In this document: piece by piece, positions 1 to 6,864 of the stretch
How positions within the stretch are numbered: position 1 is the first letter of the stretch
How the letters are laid out: the number at the start of each line of letters is the position of its first letter
Source: Sphingomonadales bacterium
GTDB lineage: Bacteria; Bacteroidota; Bacteroidia; UBA7662
NCBI GenBank assembly: GCA_016872225.1
Contig: VHAW01000059.1
Coordinates: forward strand, 1 to 9,919
Direction of reading: 5' to 3'
Length of the DNA stretch: 9,919 nt
Made by a program: the position numbers and the translations under genes
The notes under the pieces: generated by a model
What the model was told of the DNA's origin: nothing
What the model saw: the letters and a program-made list of their open reading frames with translations, nothing else
The model's database searches: none

Positions 1-171
1 AAATCTTTCATAAAATGAGTTTATTATAGAAAAAACTTAATTAATTATTAAAATTTTGTTCAAAAAATAAGTGATTTGAATAAAAAATTATATTTTAAAT
101 TTTAAATATAATACTCATTTCTTTAGCCCATCCCTATCCCCTTGGGCTCTGTAAACCGTGTATTTTTGGCC
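1..171. other. AT-rich non-coding leader
   Basis: No gene is supported here. Bases 1-120 contain only 13 G or C (about 11%), in long runs of A and T, and composition returns to normal abruptly from about base 121. A short tandem repeat of ATTTTAA lies at 92-98 and 99-105. The stretch probably holds the promoter region for the gene starting at 172, but I could not fix a promoter. An exact match to the Bacteroidota -7 consensus TAnnTTTG occurs at 161-168 (TATTTTTG). It ends only three bases before the ATG at 172 and has no TTG at the usual distance upstream, so it is unlikely to serve that start. The end of any upstream gene lies outside the window. Confidence 0.7.
13..120. repeat. 8-base inverted repeat bracketing the AT-rich tract
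   Basis: AAATGAGT at 13-20 is the exact reverse complement of ACTCATTT at 113-120. The arms enclose 92 bases of almost pure A and T. Neither arm extends: the bases just outside and just inside do not pair. In such biased DNA an 8-base match can arise by chance, although the G and C positions inside the arms make it somewhat less trivial. I see no mobile-element gene between the arms. Confidence 0.3.
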
Positions 172-897
172 ATGCAAAGATTGTTGGAAACTCACCGCTC
201 CTTTTGGAATTCTTTAGGGCTGCATACAGCCATAGTTTTATTGGCATTCTTAGGCTGGCTTCCTCCCACCAACGCGGGGACTGGCCCAAAGGAACAGCGT
301 ACCAACCAAGCTCAAGAGGTGTCGGACCGTCCTCAACCCAAAAAGGCCGCACCCCGTTTTCGAAAAATTTCTGCTCGCAAATTGCCTTTGGAATTACTGG
401 AAGAATTCAGGAAAAATTATCCTGCCGCCGTGGAACTGGAATGGCAATCAAGAGACGCTCATAGCACGGAAGTAATGGATTTACAACCCCCGAGTACCAA
501 CGAAAAGCTTTTGATTCTTCGACTGGATACCAAGATATACCGCGTTCAGGGTTACAATCTTGGGCAATTTTTTACGGCTACTTATCTTAACAACAGAAGA
601 CAAAGTCACGCGATCCTCGAGAAATGCGAAGACCTTGCATCGGCCCTGAAATCATCTTGGCAAAGCTCCTACCCGGACTGGAAATGCTTGGCATTCACAC
701 GTATTTTAACTAACGAAAAAGAACTGCAACATCGAATTTTGATCACTCTTCCGACTCGATATCAAACCAGAATCCTCTCGATCGATTCCAATGGAAAACC
801 ACAGGCCATTGACCATGTAAAGCAATGGGGAAGAATACGTTATACTAAAATTAAGAATGAATCATTGCGCCTACGCTTATTGATAACAACACCTTAG
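172..897 (+). CDS. Secreted protein with PepSY-like repeats, function unknown
   Basis: The product is 241 residues from the ATG at 172. The frame is also open from a TTG at 142, but the ATG places a standard signal peptide at the N terminus: a short charged stretch, a hydrophobic core around residues 17-31 and a likely cut after TNA near residue 35. Next comes a basic, proline-rich linker. Two similar units follow. One starts near residue 71 (LPLELLEEF, then YPAAVELEW) and the other near 155 (LASALKSSW, then YPDWK). This pattern of an L-P or L-A start, a short helix, the YP turn and an aromatic strand recalls the PepSY-like, beta-lactamase-inhibitor-like proteins exported by Bacteroidota. That resemblance is from memory and moderate. 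Two cysteines (about 152 and 172) could form a disulfide after export. The gene ends 21 bases before purL and may be co-transcribed with it, but no functional link is evident. Confidence 0.75.
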   Translation: MQRLLETHRSFWNSLGLHTAIVLLAFLGWLPPTNAGTGPKEQRTNQAQEVSDRPQPKKAAPRFRKISARKLPLELLEEFRKNYPAAVELEWQSRDAHSTEVMDLQPPSTNEKLLILRLDTKIYRVQGYNLGQFFTATYLNNRRQSHAILEKCEDLASALKSSWQSSYPDWKCLAFTRILTNEKELQHRILITLPTRYQTRILSIDSNGKPQAIDHVKQWGRIRYTKIKNESLRLRLLITTP

Positions 898-918
898 TCT
901 GAGTATATTTCTTCCTTC

Positions 919-3186
919 ATGGTCCATAAGCCCAACGCTATCCTCCCAAACGACGGTTTACCACAACCGTCGCTTGAAACCGCCCAACAATTGGGTCTTC
1001 TCAAAGAGGAATACCAGGCCATACAAGGGCATCTGGGCCGTGATCCCAACTTCACCGAACTCAGCATTTATTCGGTCATGTGGAGCGAACATTGTTCCTA
1101 TAAGAATTCCATTCAATGGCTCAAAACCTTACCCCGTGAAGGGGATTGTATGTTGGCCAAAGCCGGCGAAGAGAATGCCGGTTTGGTGGATATTGGTGAT
1201 GGACTTGCTTGCGCTTTCAAAATCGAATCCCATAATCATCCGTCCGCCATCGAGCCCTACCAAGGCGCAGCAACGGGAGTTGGTGGTATCAACCGAGATA
1301 TTTTCACTATGGGGGCAAGACCCATCGCCCAACTAAACAGCCTTCGCTTTGGTAAGGCCGACCATCCCAAGACCCATTGGCTGATGCGAGGCATTGTGCG
1401 AGGTATTGGCGACTACGGCAATGCTTTTGGTATACCCACGGTGGGCGGTGAAGTGTTTTTTGACGATTGCTTTCAAATTAACCCGCTGGTCAATGCCATG
1501 AGTGCCGGGATTGTCCGTCACGACGGAACAATTAAAGCCATTTCCGAAGGCCCTGGGAACCCGGTTTTCATTGTAGGTTCCAGAACCGGTAAAGATGGAA
1601 TCCACGGAGCAGCTTTTGCCTCCAAAGATTTGGGAGAGAATGCGGCCGAAGATCTTCCTTCGGTGCAGGTTGGGGACCCCTTTCAAGAAAAGCTCTTGCT
1701 AGAGGCTACGCTAGAACTTATTGAAACGGGTTCAGTGGTCGGAATGCAGGATATGGGTGCTGCGGGCATTATTTGTTCCACCTCCGAAATGTCGGCCAAA
1801 GGCCAAGCAGGCATGCGAATTCAATTGGATCGTGTTCCCACGAGGCAGACCCGCATGCAGGGTTGGGAATTGCTTCTCTCGGAATCGCAAGAAAGAATGC
1901 TGGTGGTGGCCCAACGAGGTCGTGAAAATGAAATCTTTAAAGTTTTCCAAAAATGGGATATCCCCTGCGAGCAGATTGGCGAAGTGATCGAAGGGGAGCA
2001 CCTGGAATTTTACATGCACGATCAATTGCTTGCCAAAGTGCCCGCAGATAGCCTGGTCTTGGGCGGTGGTGCACCGGTCTATACCCGGAATTACAGCGAA
2101 CCTTCGTACATTCTGGAAGTTAAGTCCTTTGATGCCGACAAGATTCAGATTCCGGGCAACACGTTCGAAGAAATGTTACCGATATTGGAGCATTTAAGCG
2201 CTCACCCCAACCTTTGCTCCAAAGAATGGGTAGCCCGTCAATACGATGACACTATTGGAACAGCTCATTTGGGCACGCGATACCCATCCGATGCGGCGTT
2301 GGTTTTGGTCAAAGAAAACGGAAAAGCCCTTGCACTTACGGTGGACTGCAATTCCCGCTATGTCCACGCCGACCCTTACCAAGGTGCTGCCATTGCAGTT
2401 GTTGAAGCCGCTCGTAACATTGTTTGCTCAGGAGCAAAGCCTTTAGCGGTCACCAATTGCCTCAATTTCGGCAACCCTTACAACCCTGAAGTGTATTGGC
2501 AATTCGTCAAGGCTATTGAGGGCATGGGAATGGCCTGCCGAACCTTGAATACCCCCGTGACCGGCGGAAATGTGAGCTTCTACAACCAATCTTCCTACGA
2601 AGGTCCTGTGATGCCTTCACCGGTAATCGGTATGCTGGGTCTGCTTGACGATGTGACCCATCAACAAACCTTGGATTTCAAACAAGCAGGAGATTTGATC
2701 TACCTGTTGGGTCCCGTGACCGAAGATCTCGGTTCCTCACAATACCTGTACAGTTACCGCCAAGTGAAGCTCAGTCCTTGTCCTGTCCTCGACATAGAAG
2801 CCGAACAAACCCTCCACCACGTCCTTCATGAATTGACGGATAAGCAATTGGTGATGTCCATGCACGATGTCTCGGATGGCGGACTTTGGATAAGCCTCCT
2901 AGAATCGGCCCTGCATCGAGGTTTGGGATTCGAGGTAAAGTCAGCAGTAGGAATTCGCCGGGACGCCTTTTGGTTTGGCGAAGGCCAAAGCCGTGCCCTT
3001 GTCAGCATTGACCCAACCGAGCAATATGCTTTCGAACAATGTTTGAAAGACTTGGGCCTTCCTTACTTTCCTTGTGGGGTTGTAACCCGGGGTTCAATTG
3101 GTATAGATGGCGTGGAATATCCGAGCATAGAACATTTTGCTTCCCTCTATCTCCACAGCCTCGAGACCAAACTTAACGCGCCCTAA
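919..3186 (+). CDS. purL: Phosphoribosylformylglycinamidine synthase, small PurL subunit
   Basis: PurL converts formylglycinamide ribonucleotide, ATP and glutamine-derived ammonia to FGAM, the fourth step of de novo purine synthesis, in the cytoplasm. The 755 residues match the small PurL type, which works with separate PurS and PurQ proteins, not the fused form of about 1,200-1,300 residues. Visible family motifs are WSEHCSYKNS at 55-64 with the catalytic histidine 58, ESHNHPSAIEPYQGAATG at 103-120, GGINRDIFTMGARP at 122-135, GGEVFFD at 176-182, QDMGAAGI at 277-284, the second-half NCLNFGNP at 513-520, TGGNVSFYNQ at 548-557, and HDVSDGGL near 654. The two halves each carry an AIR-synthase-type N and C domain, and all are complete. 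The ATG at 919 gives a normal-length N terminus, with no Shine-Dalgarno ahead of it. purS and purQ are not in this window. The gene converges on nadC. Confidence 0.97.
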   Translation: MVHKPNAILPNDGLPQPSLETAQQLGLLKEEYQAIQGHLGRDPNFTELSIYSVMWSEHCSYKNSIQWLKTLPREGDCMLAKAGEENAGLVDIGDGLACAFKIESHNHPSAIEPYQGAATGVGGINRDIFTMGARPIAQLNSLRFGKADHPKTHWLMRGIVRGIGDYGNAFGIPTVGGEVFFDDCFQINPLVNAMSAGIVRHDGTIKAISEGPGNPVFIVGSRTGKDGIHGAAFASKDLGENAAEDLPSVQVGDPFQEKLLLEATLELIETGSVVGMQDMGAAGIICSTSEMSAKGQAGMRIQLDRVPTRQTRMQGWELLLSESQERMLVVAQRGRENEIFKVFQKWDIPCEQIGEVIEGEHLEFYMHDQLLAKVPADSLVLGGGAPVYTRNYSEPSYILEVKSFDADKIQIPGNTFEEMLPILEHLSAHPNLCSKEWVARQYDDTIGTAHLGTRYPSDAALVLVKENGKALALTVDCNSRYVHADPYQGAAIAVVEAARNIVCSGAKPLAVTNCLNFGNPYNPEVYWQFVKAIEGMGMACRTLNTPVTGGNVSFYNQSSYEGPVMPSPVIGMLGLLDDVTHQQTLDFKQAGDLIYLLGPVTEDLGSSQYLYSYRQVKLSPCPVLDIEAEQTLHHVLHELTDKQLVMSMHDVSDGGLWISLLESALHRGLGFEVKSAVGIRRDAFWFGEGQSRALVSIDPTEQYAFEQCLKDLGLPYFPCGVVTRGSIGIDGVEYPSIEHFASLYLHSLETKLNAP

Positions 3187-3213
3187 TTTAATTTTGGGCC
3201 AGGACAAGGCTTC

Positions 3214-4083
3214 TTAGTGGTGAATTTTCGAAATTTTGAGGCTTAAATCGAGGGCCTCAACACTATGGGTCAACGCTCCAATGGAAAGAAAATCCACCCC
3301 GGTCTCCGCATAGTCCACCAAATTATCCAAGCGGATATTTCCACTGGCTTCGGTCACAAGACAATGAGCAGATTTATCCCTCGCAGAATCACGAAGAAAA
3401 GCTAACGCCTCTCGAAGGAGAGGTACCGAAAAATTATCGAGTAAAACACGGTCCACCGGTCCGGCTTGAAGGAGAATCTTCAACTCTTCAAGGTTGCGAA
3501 CCTCCACAATTACGGGAAGCTTCAGGCCTTCTTTGGCAAGGTATTTCCGAACGGCCTCCAACGCCTCTAGTATGCCACCGCAAGCATCCACGTGATTATC
3601 CTTGATAAGGATCGCATCGTAGAGACCCATTCGGTGATTAACGCCGCCGCCGCATCGAACAGCTTCTTTCTCCATGGCACGATGCAGCGGTGTGGTTTTA
3701 CGGGTATCCAAAAGTCGGCAAGACGTGTGGGCAATTTTGTCGGACCACCAACGAGTTCTGGTGGCTATCCCACTCATGCGCTGAAGAATATTCAGAAACA
3801 AACGCTCACCCTGAAGGATGGATGCAACCGATCCCGTAACCTCCAAGATGATCTCCCCTGCATGGATTCGGTCGCCGTCATTGCGCAATACCCGGACGAC
3901 CAAGTTAGAATCCAATTGGGTCAAAACCGGAATGGCGGTGGACATTCCTGCCAAGACTCCATCGGCTTTGACTAGCAAATGTGCAGTACCAACCTGACCT
4001 GGCGTAATACAGGCCTTGGTCGTATGATCTCCGGGGCCTAAATCCTCTTCTAAGGCCATCCGTATATAGTCTTTAGTCAGCAT
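3214..4083 (-). CDS. nadC: Nicotinate-nucleotide pyrophosphorylase (carboxylating)
   Basis: NadC (quinolinate phosphoribosyltransferase) joins quinolinate with PRPP to give nicotinate mononucleotide, CO2 and pyrophosphate, the entry point of de novo NAD synthesis. The length of 289 residues is typical. Motifs in order are EEDLGPGDHTT at 12-22, ERLFLNILQRMSGIAT at 93-108, LDTRKTTP at 125-132 carrying the phosphate-binding Arg and Lys, the CGGGVNHRMGLYDAILIKDNH stretch at 144-164, VEVRNLEEL at 193-201, LLDNF at 214-218, EASGN at 245-249 and GALTHS at 269-274. It looks complete and functional. It is the last gene of the minus-strand cluster, 15 bases after the DUF4783 gene. A short hairpin, AACGA/TCGTT with a four-base loop (4084-4097), lies directly before its ATG and no Shine-Dalgarno is visible. 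nadA and nadB are not in the window. Confidence 0.97.
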   Translation of the reverse strand: MLTKDYIRMALEEDLGPGDHTTKACITPGQVGTAHLLVKADGVLAGMSTAIPVLTQLDSNLVVRVLRNDGDRIHAGEIILEVTGSVASILQGERLFLNILQRMSGIATRTRWWSDKIAHTSCRLLDTRKTTPLHRAMEKEAVRCGGGVNHRMGLYDAILIKDNHVDACGGILEALEAVRKYLAKEGLKLPVIVEVRNLEELKILLQAGPVDRVLLDNFSVPLLREALAFLRDSARDKSAHCLVTEASGNIRLDNLVDYAETGVDFLSIGALTHSVEALDLSLKISKIHH

Positions 4084-4098
4084 AACGAATAATCGTTT

Positions 4099-4560
4099 TT
4101 AACGAAAAACAATCCGTGTAATTTCCCAATTCCCGGCATTCAAGCCCAAGAAAATTCGGACTTTGAAGGTTTTTCCTGTCATATCCCTGTAGATACCCAC
4201 CAGATATGCTGATGTTCCACCCCCAGTATGCAGGACTTTGAAATTTGACACCGGATGCTTTTCAAAGAAATTACGCATCATGGCATAGGCAGCCCGGTTG
4301 GTGCATATGCTCTCTCTTTCCGATAACACAACCTCTAATCGAGGTCCAGCTTCGCGCAATAATTCATTTGCCCGCATACCTCGGATTAAGGTTGTAATTC
4401 GTTCAAAATCAGGGTTATTTACCGAATTTGCTTGCAACGCAGCCAGGGTCGTGGACAAGGTTGTTGACTCGGATTCCCGAAAATTAAAATCAGAAGTTGC
4501 CGTCGCCACAAACCCATAAAAGAGGGCAAAGCAAAAGGCATATATCGAGATCATTGGCAC
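4099..4560 (-). CDS. Exported DUF4783-family protein
   Basis: This is a small protein of 153 residues from the GTG at 4560, or 151 from the ATG at 4554. An AAGG sits eight bases before the GTG and 14 before the ATG, so the start is undecided. The first 20 or so residues are hydrophobic with an alanine-rich end (FVATATS), which reads as a signal peptide. The C-terminal half matches what I recall of DUF4783: a helix with NFFEKHP at 97-103, then FKVLHTGGG at 107-115, YLVGIYRDMTGKTFKVRIFL at 119-138 and a closing strand EITRIVFR. The fold suggested for such proteins is a small cystatin- or SnoaL-like alpha/beta sheet. No catalytic residues are apparent. From what I remember of Bacteroidota genomes, this family commonly sits next to nadC, as here. 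Its function is not known to me, and an enzymatic role in NAD synthesis is unlikely for an exported protein. Confidence 0.8.
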   Translation of the reverse strand: MPMISIYAFCFALFYGFVATATSDFNFRESESTTLSTTLAALQANSVNNPDFERITTLIRGMRANELLREAGPRLEVVLSERESICTNRAAYAMMRNFFEKHPVSNFKVLHTGGGTSAYLVGIYRDMTGKTFKVRIFLGLNAGNWEITRIVFR

Positions 4561-4592
4561 AACACAAACCTTAATAAAGTTAGGGTATGGAA

Positions 4593-5969
4593 TCAGGCCC
4601 CTGCCTGCAATCGCGCATAATGGGCGAAGAAATGTGGAATCGTTTCAATTCCTTTGAAATAATTGAAAACCCCGTAATGTTCATTGGGAGAATGCAAAGC
4701 GTCCGAGTCCAAACCAAAGCCCATCAAAACGGATTTTAGTCCCAATTCCTTTTCGAATAACGCGACAATAGGAATACTCCCCCCACCGCGGGTAGGAATC
4801 GGGCTAACACCAAAGGTATCCTGCATGGCCAAAGAAGCCGCACGGAAAGCCACGCTATCGGTAGGGGTTACCACCGGTTCTCCGCCATGATGGGGCCGAA
4901 CTTCTACTTGTACCCCTGGAGGAGCAATCGATTGAAAATACCGACTGAACAACTCCGTGGCAGACTCGGAACTCTGATGCGGAACCAAACGCATGGAAAT
5001 TTTGGCAAAGGCCTTGGAGGGTAACACGGTTTTGGAGCCCTCGCCGGTATATCCGCCCCATATCCCGTTCACATCCAGCGTAGGTCGTATCCCGGTGCGC
5101 TCCAAAGTATTATACCCTTCCTCACCACGCAAAGACGTAACCCCCAAATCTTTCATGTAAGCCTCCGCGTTGAAGGGAGCTCTATTCAAATCAGCTCGTT
5201 GATCTTGGCTTAATTCCTGAACTTGTTCATAGAAACCTGGAATGGTAATGCGGCCATTGGCATCGTGCATTTGAGCAATCATCCCACATAGTGCGTTGAT
5301 GGGGTTGGTCACAGCACCCCCATAGACTCCGGAATGTAAATCACGGTTGGGTCCAGTCACCTCAACCTCCAAATAAGATAAACCGCGAAGCCCTGAATCA
5401 ATGCTTGGAACATCGTTGGCAATCATGCTGGTATCGGAAATAAGGACCACATCCGCACGGAGGCGCTCCGTGTTCTCCACAATAAAAGACGCGAGGTTGG
5501 CCGAGCCAACTTCTTCTTCACCTTCGATCATGAATTTGATGTTGCATGGAAGTGCATCGTAACGCATCATGTATTCGAAAGCTTTGACATGCATATAGAC
5601 CTGTCCCTTATCATCGCAGGCACCGCGGGCATAAATTTTGCCGTCCCGAATTTCCGGATCAAAAGGGGGGCTATGCCACAATTCGTAAGGATCTGCCGGC
5701 TGAACATCGTAGTGACCGTAAACCAAGACCGTTGGCAAAGCAGGGTCCACAATGCGTTCGCCATAGACTACGGGGTACCCCGCAGTTGGACAAACCTCTA
5801 CTTGGTCCGCCCCGGCCTCCTTAAGTCGATCGGCCACAAATTGAGCTGCCTCAAAAACATCCTCGCTGAAATCCGGATTGGCCGAAACAGAAGGAATTCT
5901 TAACAAATCAAACAACTCGTCCAGAAGACGCTGGCGGTTTTCTTCTATAAAATGCTGGGTCTTGTTCAT
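4593..5969 (-). CDS. M20-family zinc dipeptidase
   Basis: This is a di-zinc metallopeptidase of family M20 in the carnosinase-like dipeptidase branch, probably cytoplasmic since no signal peptide is visible, and likely to cleave dipeptides or other short peptides. The 458 residues are full length. Metal and catalytic residues are all recognisable: His86 and Asp88 in GHYDVQPADP, the bridging Asp119 in ARGACDDKGQ, the general base Glu152 and zinc ligand Glu153 in EGEEEVGS, Asp179 in LISDTS, and His426 in LHSPNEHY. The inserted dimerisation (lid) domain runs roughly from 195 to 370 and contains RDLHSGVYGG, whose His212 normally reaches into the partner active site. The gene starts at ATG 5969, 23 bases after the phosphatase gene, and ends 32 bases before the DUF4783 gene. 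Its exact substrate cannot be read from sequence. Confidence 0.93.
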   Translation of the reverse strand: MNKTQHFIEENRQRLLDELFDLLRIPSVSANPDFSEDVFEAAQFVADRLKEAGADQVEVCPTAGYPVVYGERIVDPALPTVLVYGHYDVQPADPYELWHSPPFDPEIRDGKIYARGACDDKGQVYMHVKAFEYMMRYDALPCNIKFMIEGEEEVGSANLASFIVENTERLRADVVLISDTSMIANDVPSIDSGLRGLSYLEVEVTGPNRDLHSGVYGGAVTNPINALCGMIAQMHDANGRITIPGFYEQVQELSQDQRADLNRAPFNAEAYMKDLGVTSLRGEEGYNTLERTGIRPTLDVNGIWGGYTGEGSKTVLPSKAFAKISMRLVPHQSSESATELFSRYFQSIAPPGVQVEVRPHHGGEPVVTPTDSVAFRAASLAMQDTFGVSPIPTRGGGSIPIVALFEKELGLKSVLMGFGLDSDALHSPNEHYGVFNYFKGIETIPHFFAHYARLQAGA

Positions 5970-5992
5970 AGGGTAAAGTTAGCAAAGAGGCA

Positions 5993-6808
5993 TCAACCTC
6001 GCTCAGGATTCAATTCCTTCCAGACCTTCGCCGCCAAAGCCGTGCCCGATGCCACAATCTCGGTACCATGCAGCGGGTTAATCCCATCTCGAATACCGCT
6101 TACCACCCCTCCGGCTTCCCGAACCAGCAGAATACCTGCCGCCACATCCCAAGGCTGAAGGTTATGCTCAAAATATGCATCGAAGCGACCACAAGCCACA
6201 TAGGCCAAATCCAAGGCCGCAGATCCCAGACGCCTTAGGCCCCGGCATTGCCGCATGAGTTGCCCAAGGGAGGCCATGTATTCCTCCATTCGGTCAAAGC
6301 GGTAATAAGGAAATCCAGTAGCAAGCAGGGCGTCCTCCAAGTGCTCTTGATTGGAAACGCGAATGGGTATGCCGTTCAAAAAGGCCCCCGCCCCCTTCAC
6401 AGCGGAGAACATCTCTAGAGTACACGGCGAATAGACCACGCCAAGCAACAAATCATCATCCTCGGCAAGGGCAATGCTTATGCTGTAAAAAGGGAGCTTG
6501 TGCACAAAATTGGTTGTCCCGTCCAACGGGTCAATGATCCAACGCAGTCCTTTGGAAACACCAACCACCACAGCCTCCTCGGTTTGGAAAGCAGCTTGAG
6601 GACACAATTTCGAGAGCCCTTTAATCAGTCTTTTCTCGCATTCCACATCCGCATGGGTGACCAAATTGTGTTTGTCCTTGAAACGCACATGCTCCTCTTG
6701 CAGCAGCTCCCGGGCTTGTATCAAATAGGTCCCACAATCCAAAGCCAAAGCCTCCACACGGGTACTTAGACCAGGCTCGGGAACAAAAGGTATCGAGGAT
6801 AGCGACAT
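5993..6808 (-). CDS. suhB: Inositol-1-monophosphatase family protein
   Basis: This is a magnesium-dependent, lithium-sensitive-type phosphatase of the inositol monophosphatase family, 271 residues. Metal-binding residues are present: Glu77 in QTEEA, Asp93 and Asp96 in WIIDPLDGTTNF (90-101), and Asp221 in QPWDVAAG. Also typical are LVTHADVECEKRL at 49-61, GVVYSPCTLEMFSAVKGAGAFLNG at 123-146 with the AFLNG turn, RRLGSAALDLAYVACGRFD at 192-210 and REAGG. The family includes SuhB, CysQ-like and histidinol-phosphate phosphatases. Overall wording favours the SuhB/IMPase branch, so the symbol is the usual family name and the physiological substrate is open. The start is ATG 6808; the gap to lnt is 56 bases and includes the perfect palindrome AATCATGATT (6834-6843). 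No Shine-Dalgarno is visible. Confidence 0.92.
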   Translation of the reverse strand: MSLSSIPFVPEPGLSTRVEALALDCGTYLIQARELLQEEHVRFKDKHNLVTHADVECEKRLIKGLSKLCPQAAFQTEEAVVVGVSKGLRWIIDPLDGTTNFVHKLPFYSISIALAEDDDLLLGVVYSPCTLEMFSAVKGAGAFLNGIPIRVSNQEHLEDALLATGFPYYRFDRMEEYMASLGQLMRQCRGLRRLGSAALDLAYVACGRFDAYFEHNLQPWDVAAGILLVREAGGVVSGIRDGINPLHGTEIVASGTALAAKVWKELNPERG

Positions 6809-6864
6809 ACCGTATTTTGAGGAGTTACAAAAAAATCATGATTACTTTCCATAGACCAAAAGAC

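Noticed and set aside
161..168. TATTTTTG as the -7 promoter element of the first gene.
   Set aside because: It exactly matches TAnnTTTG but lies three bases before the ATG at 172 and the nearest upstream TTG (142-144) is 16 bases away, shorter than usual.
1333..1686. 117-codon open frame on the minus strand within purL.
   Set aside because: purL is unambiguous over this stretch and the antisense protein shows no recognisable motif.
3187..3213. Bidirectional rho-independent terminator between purL and nadC.
   Set aside because: The best stem is three pairs and no T-run follows it on either strand.
3592..3975. 127-codon + strand open frame antisense to nadC.
   Set aside because: It overlaps the conserved NadC active-site region and has no start signal or family resemblance.
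6834..6843. Perfect palindrome AATCATGATT in the lnt-suhB gap as an operator.
   Set aside because: A single 10-base AT-rich palindrome without a second copy is expected by chance often enough; no supporting context.
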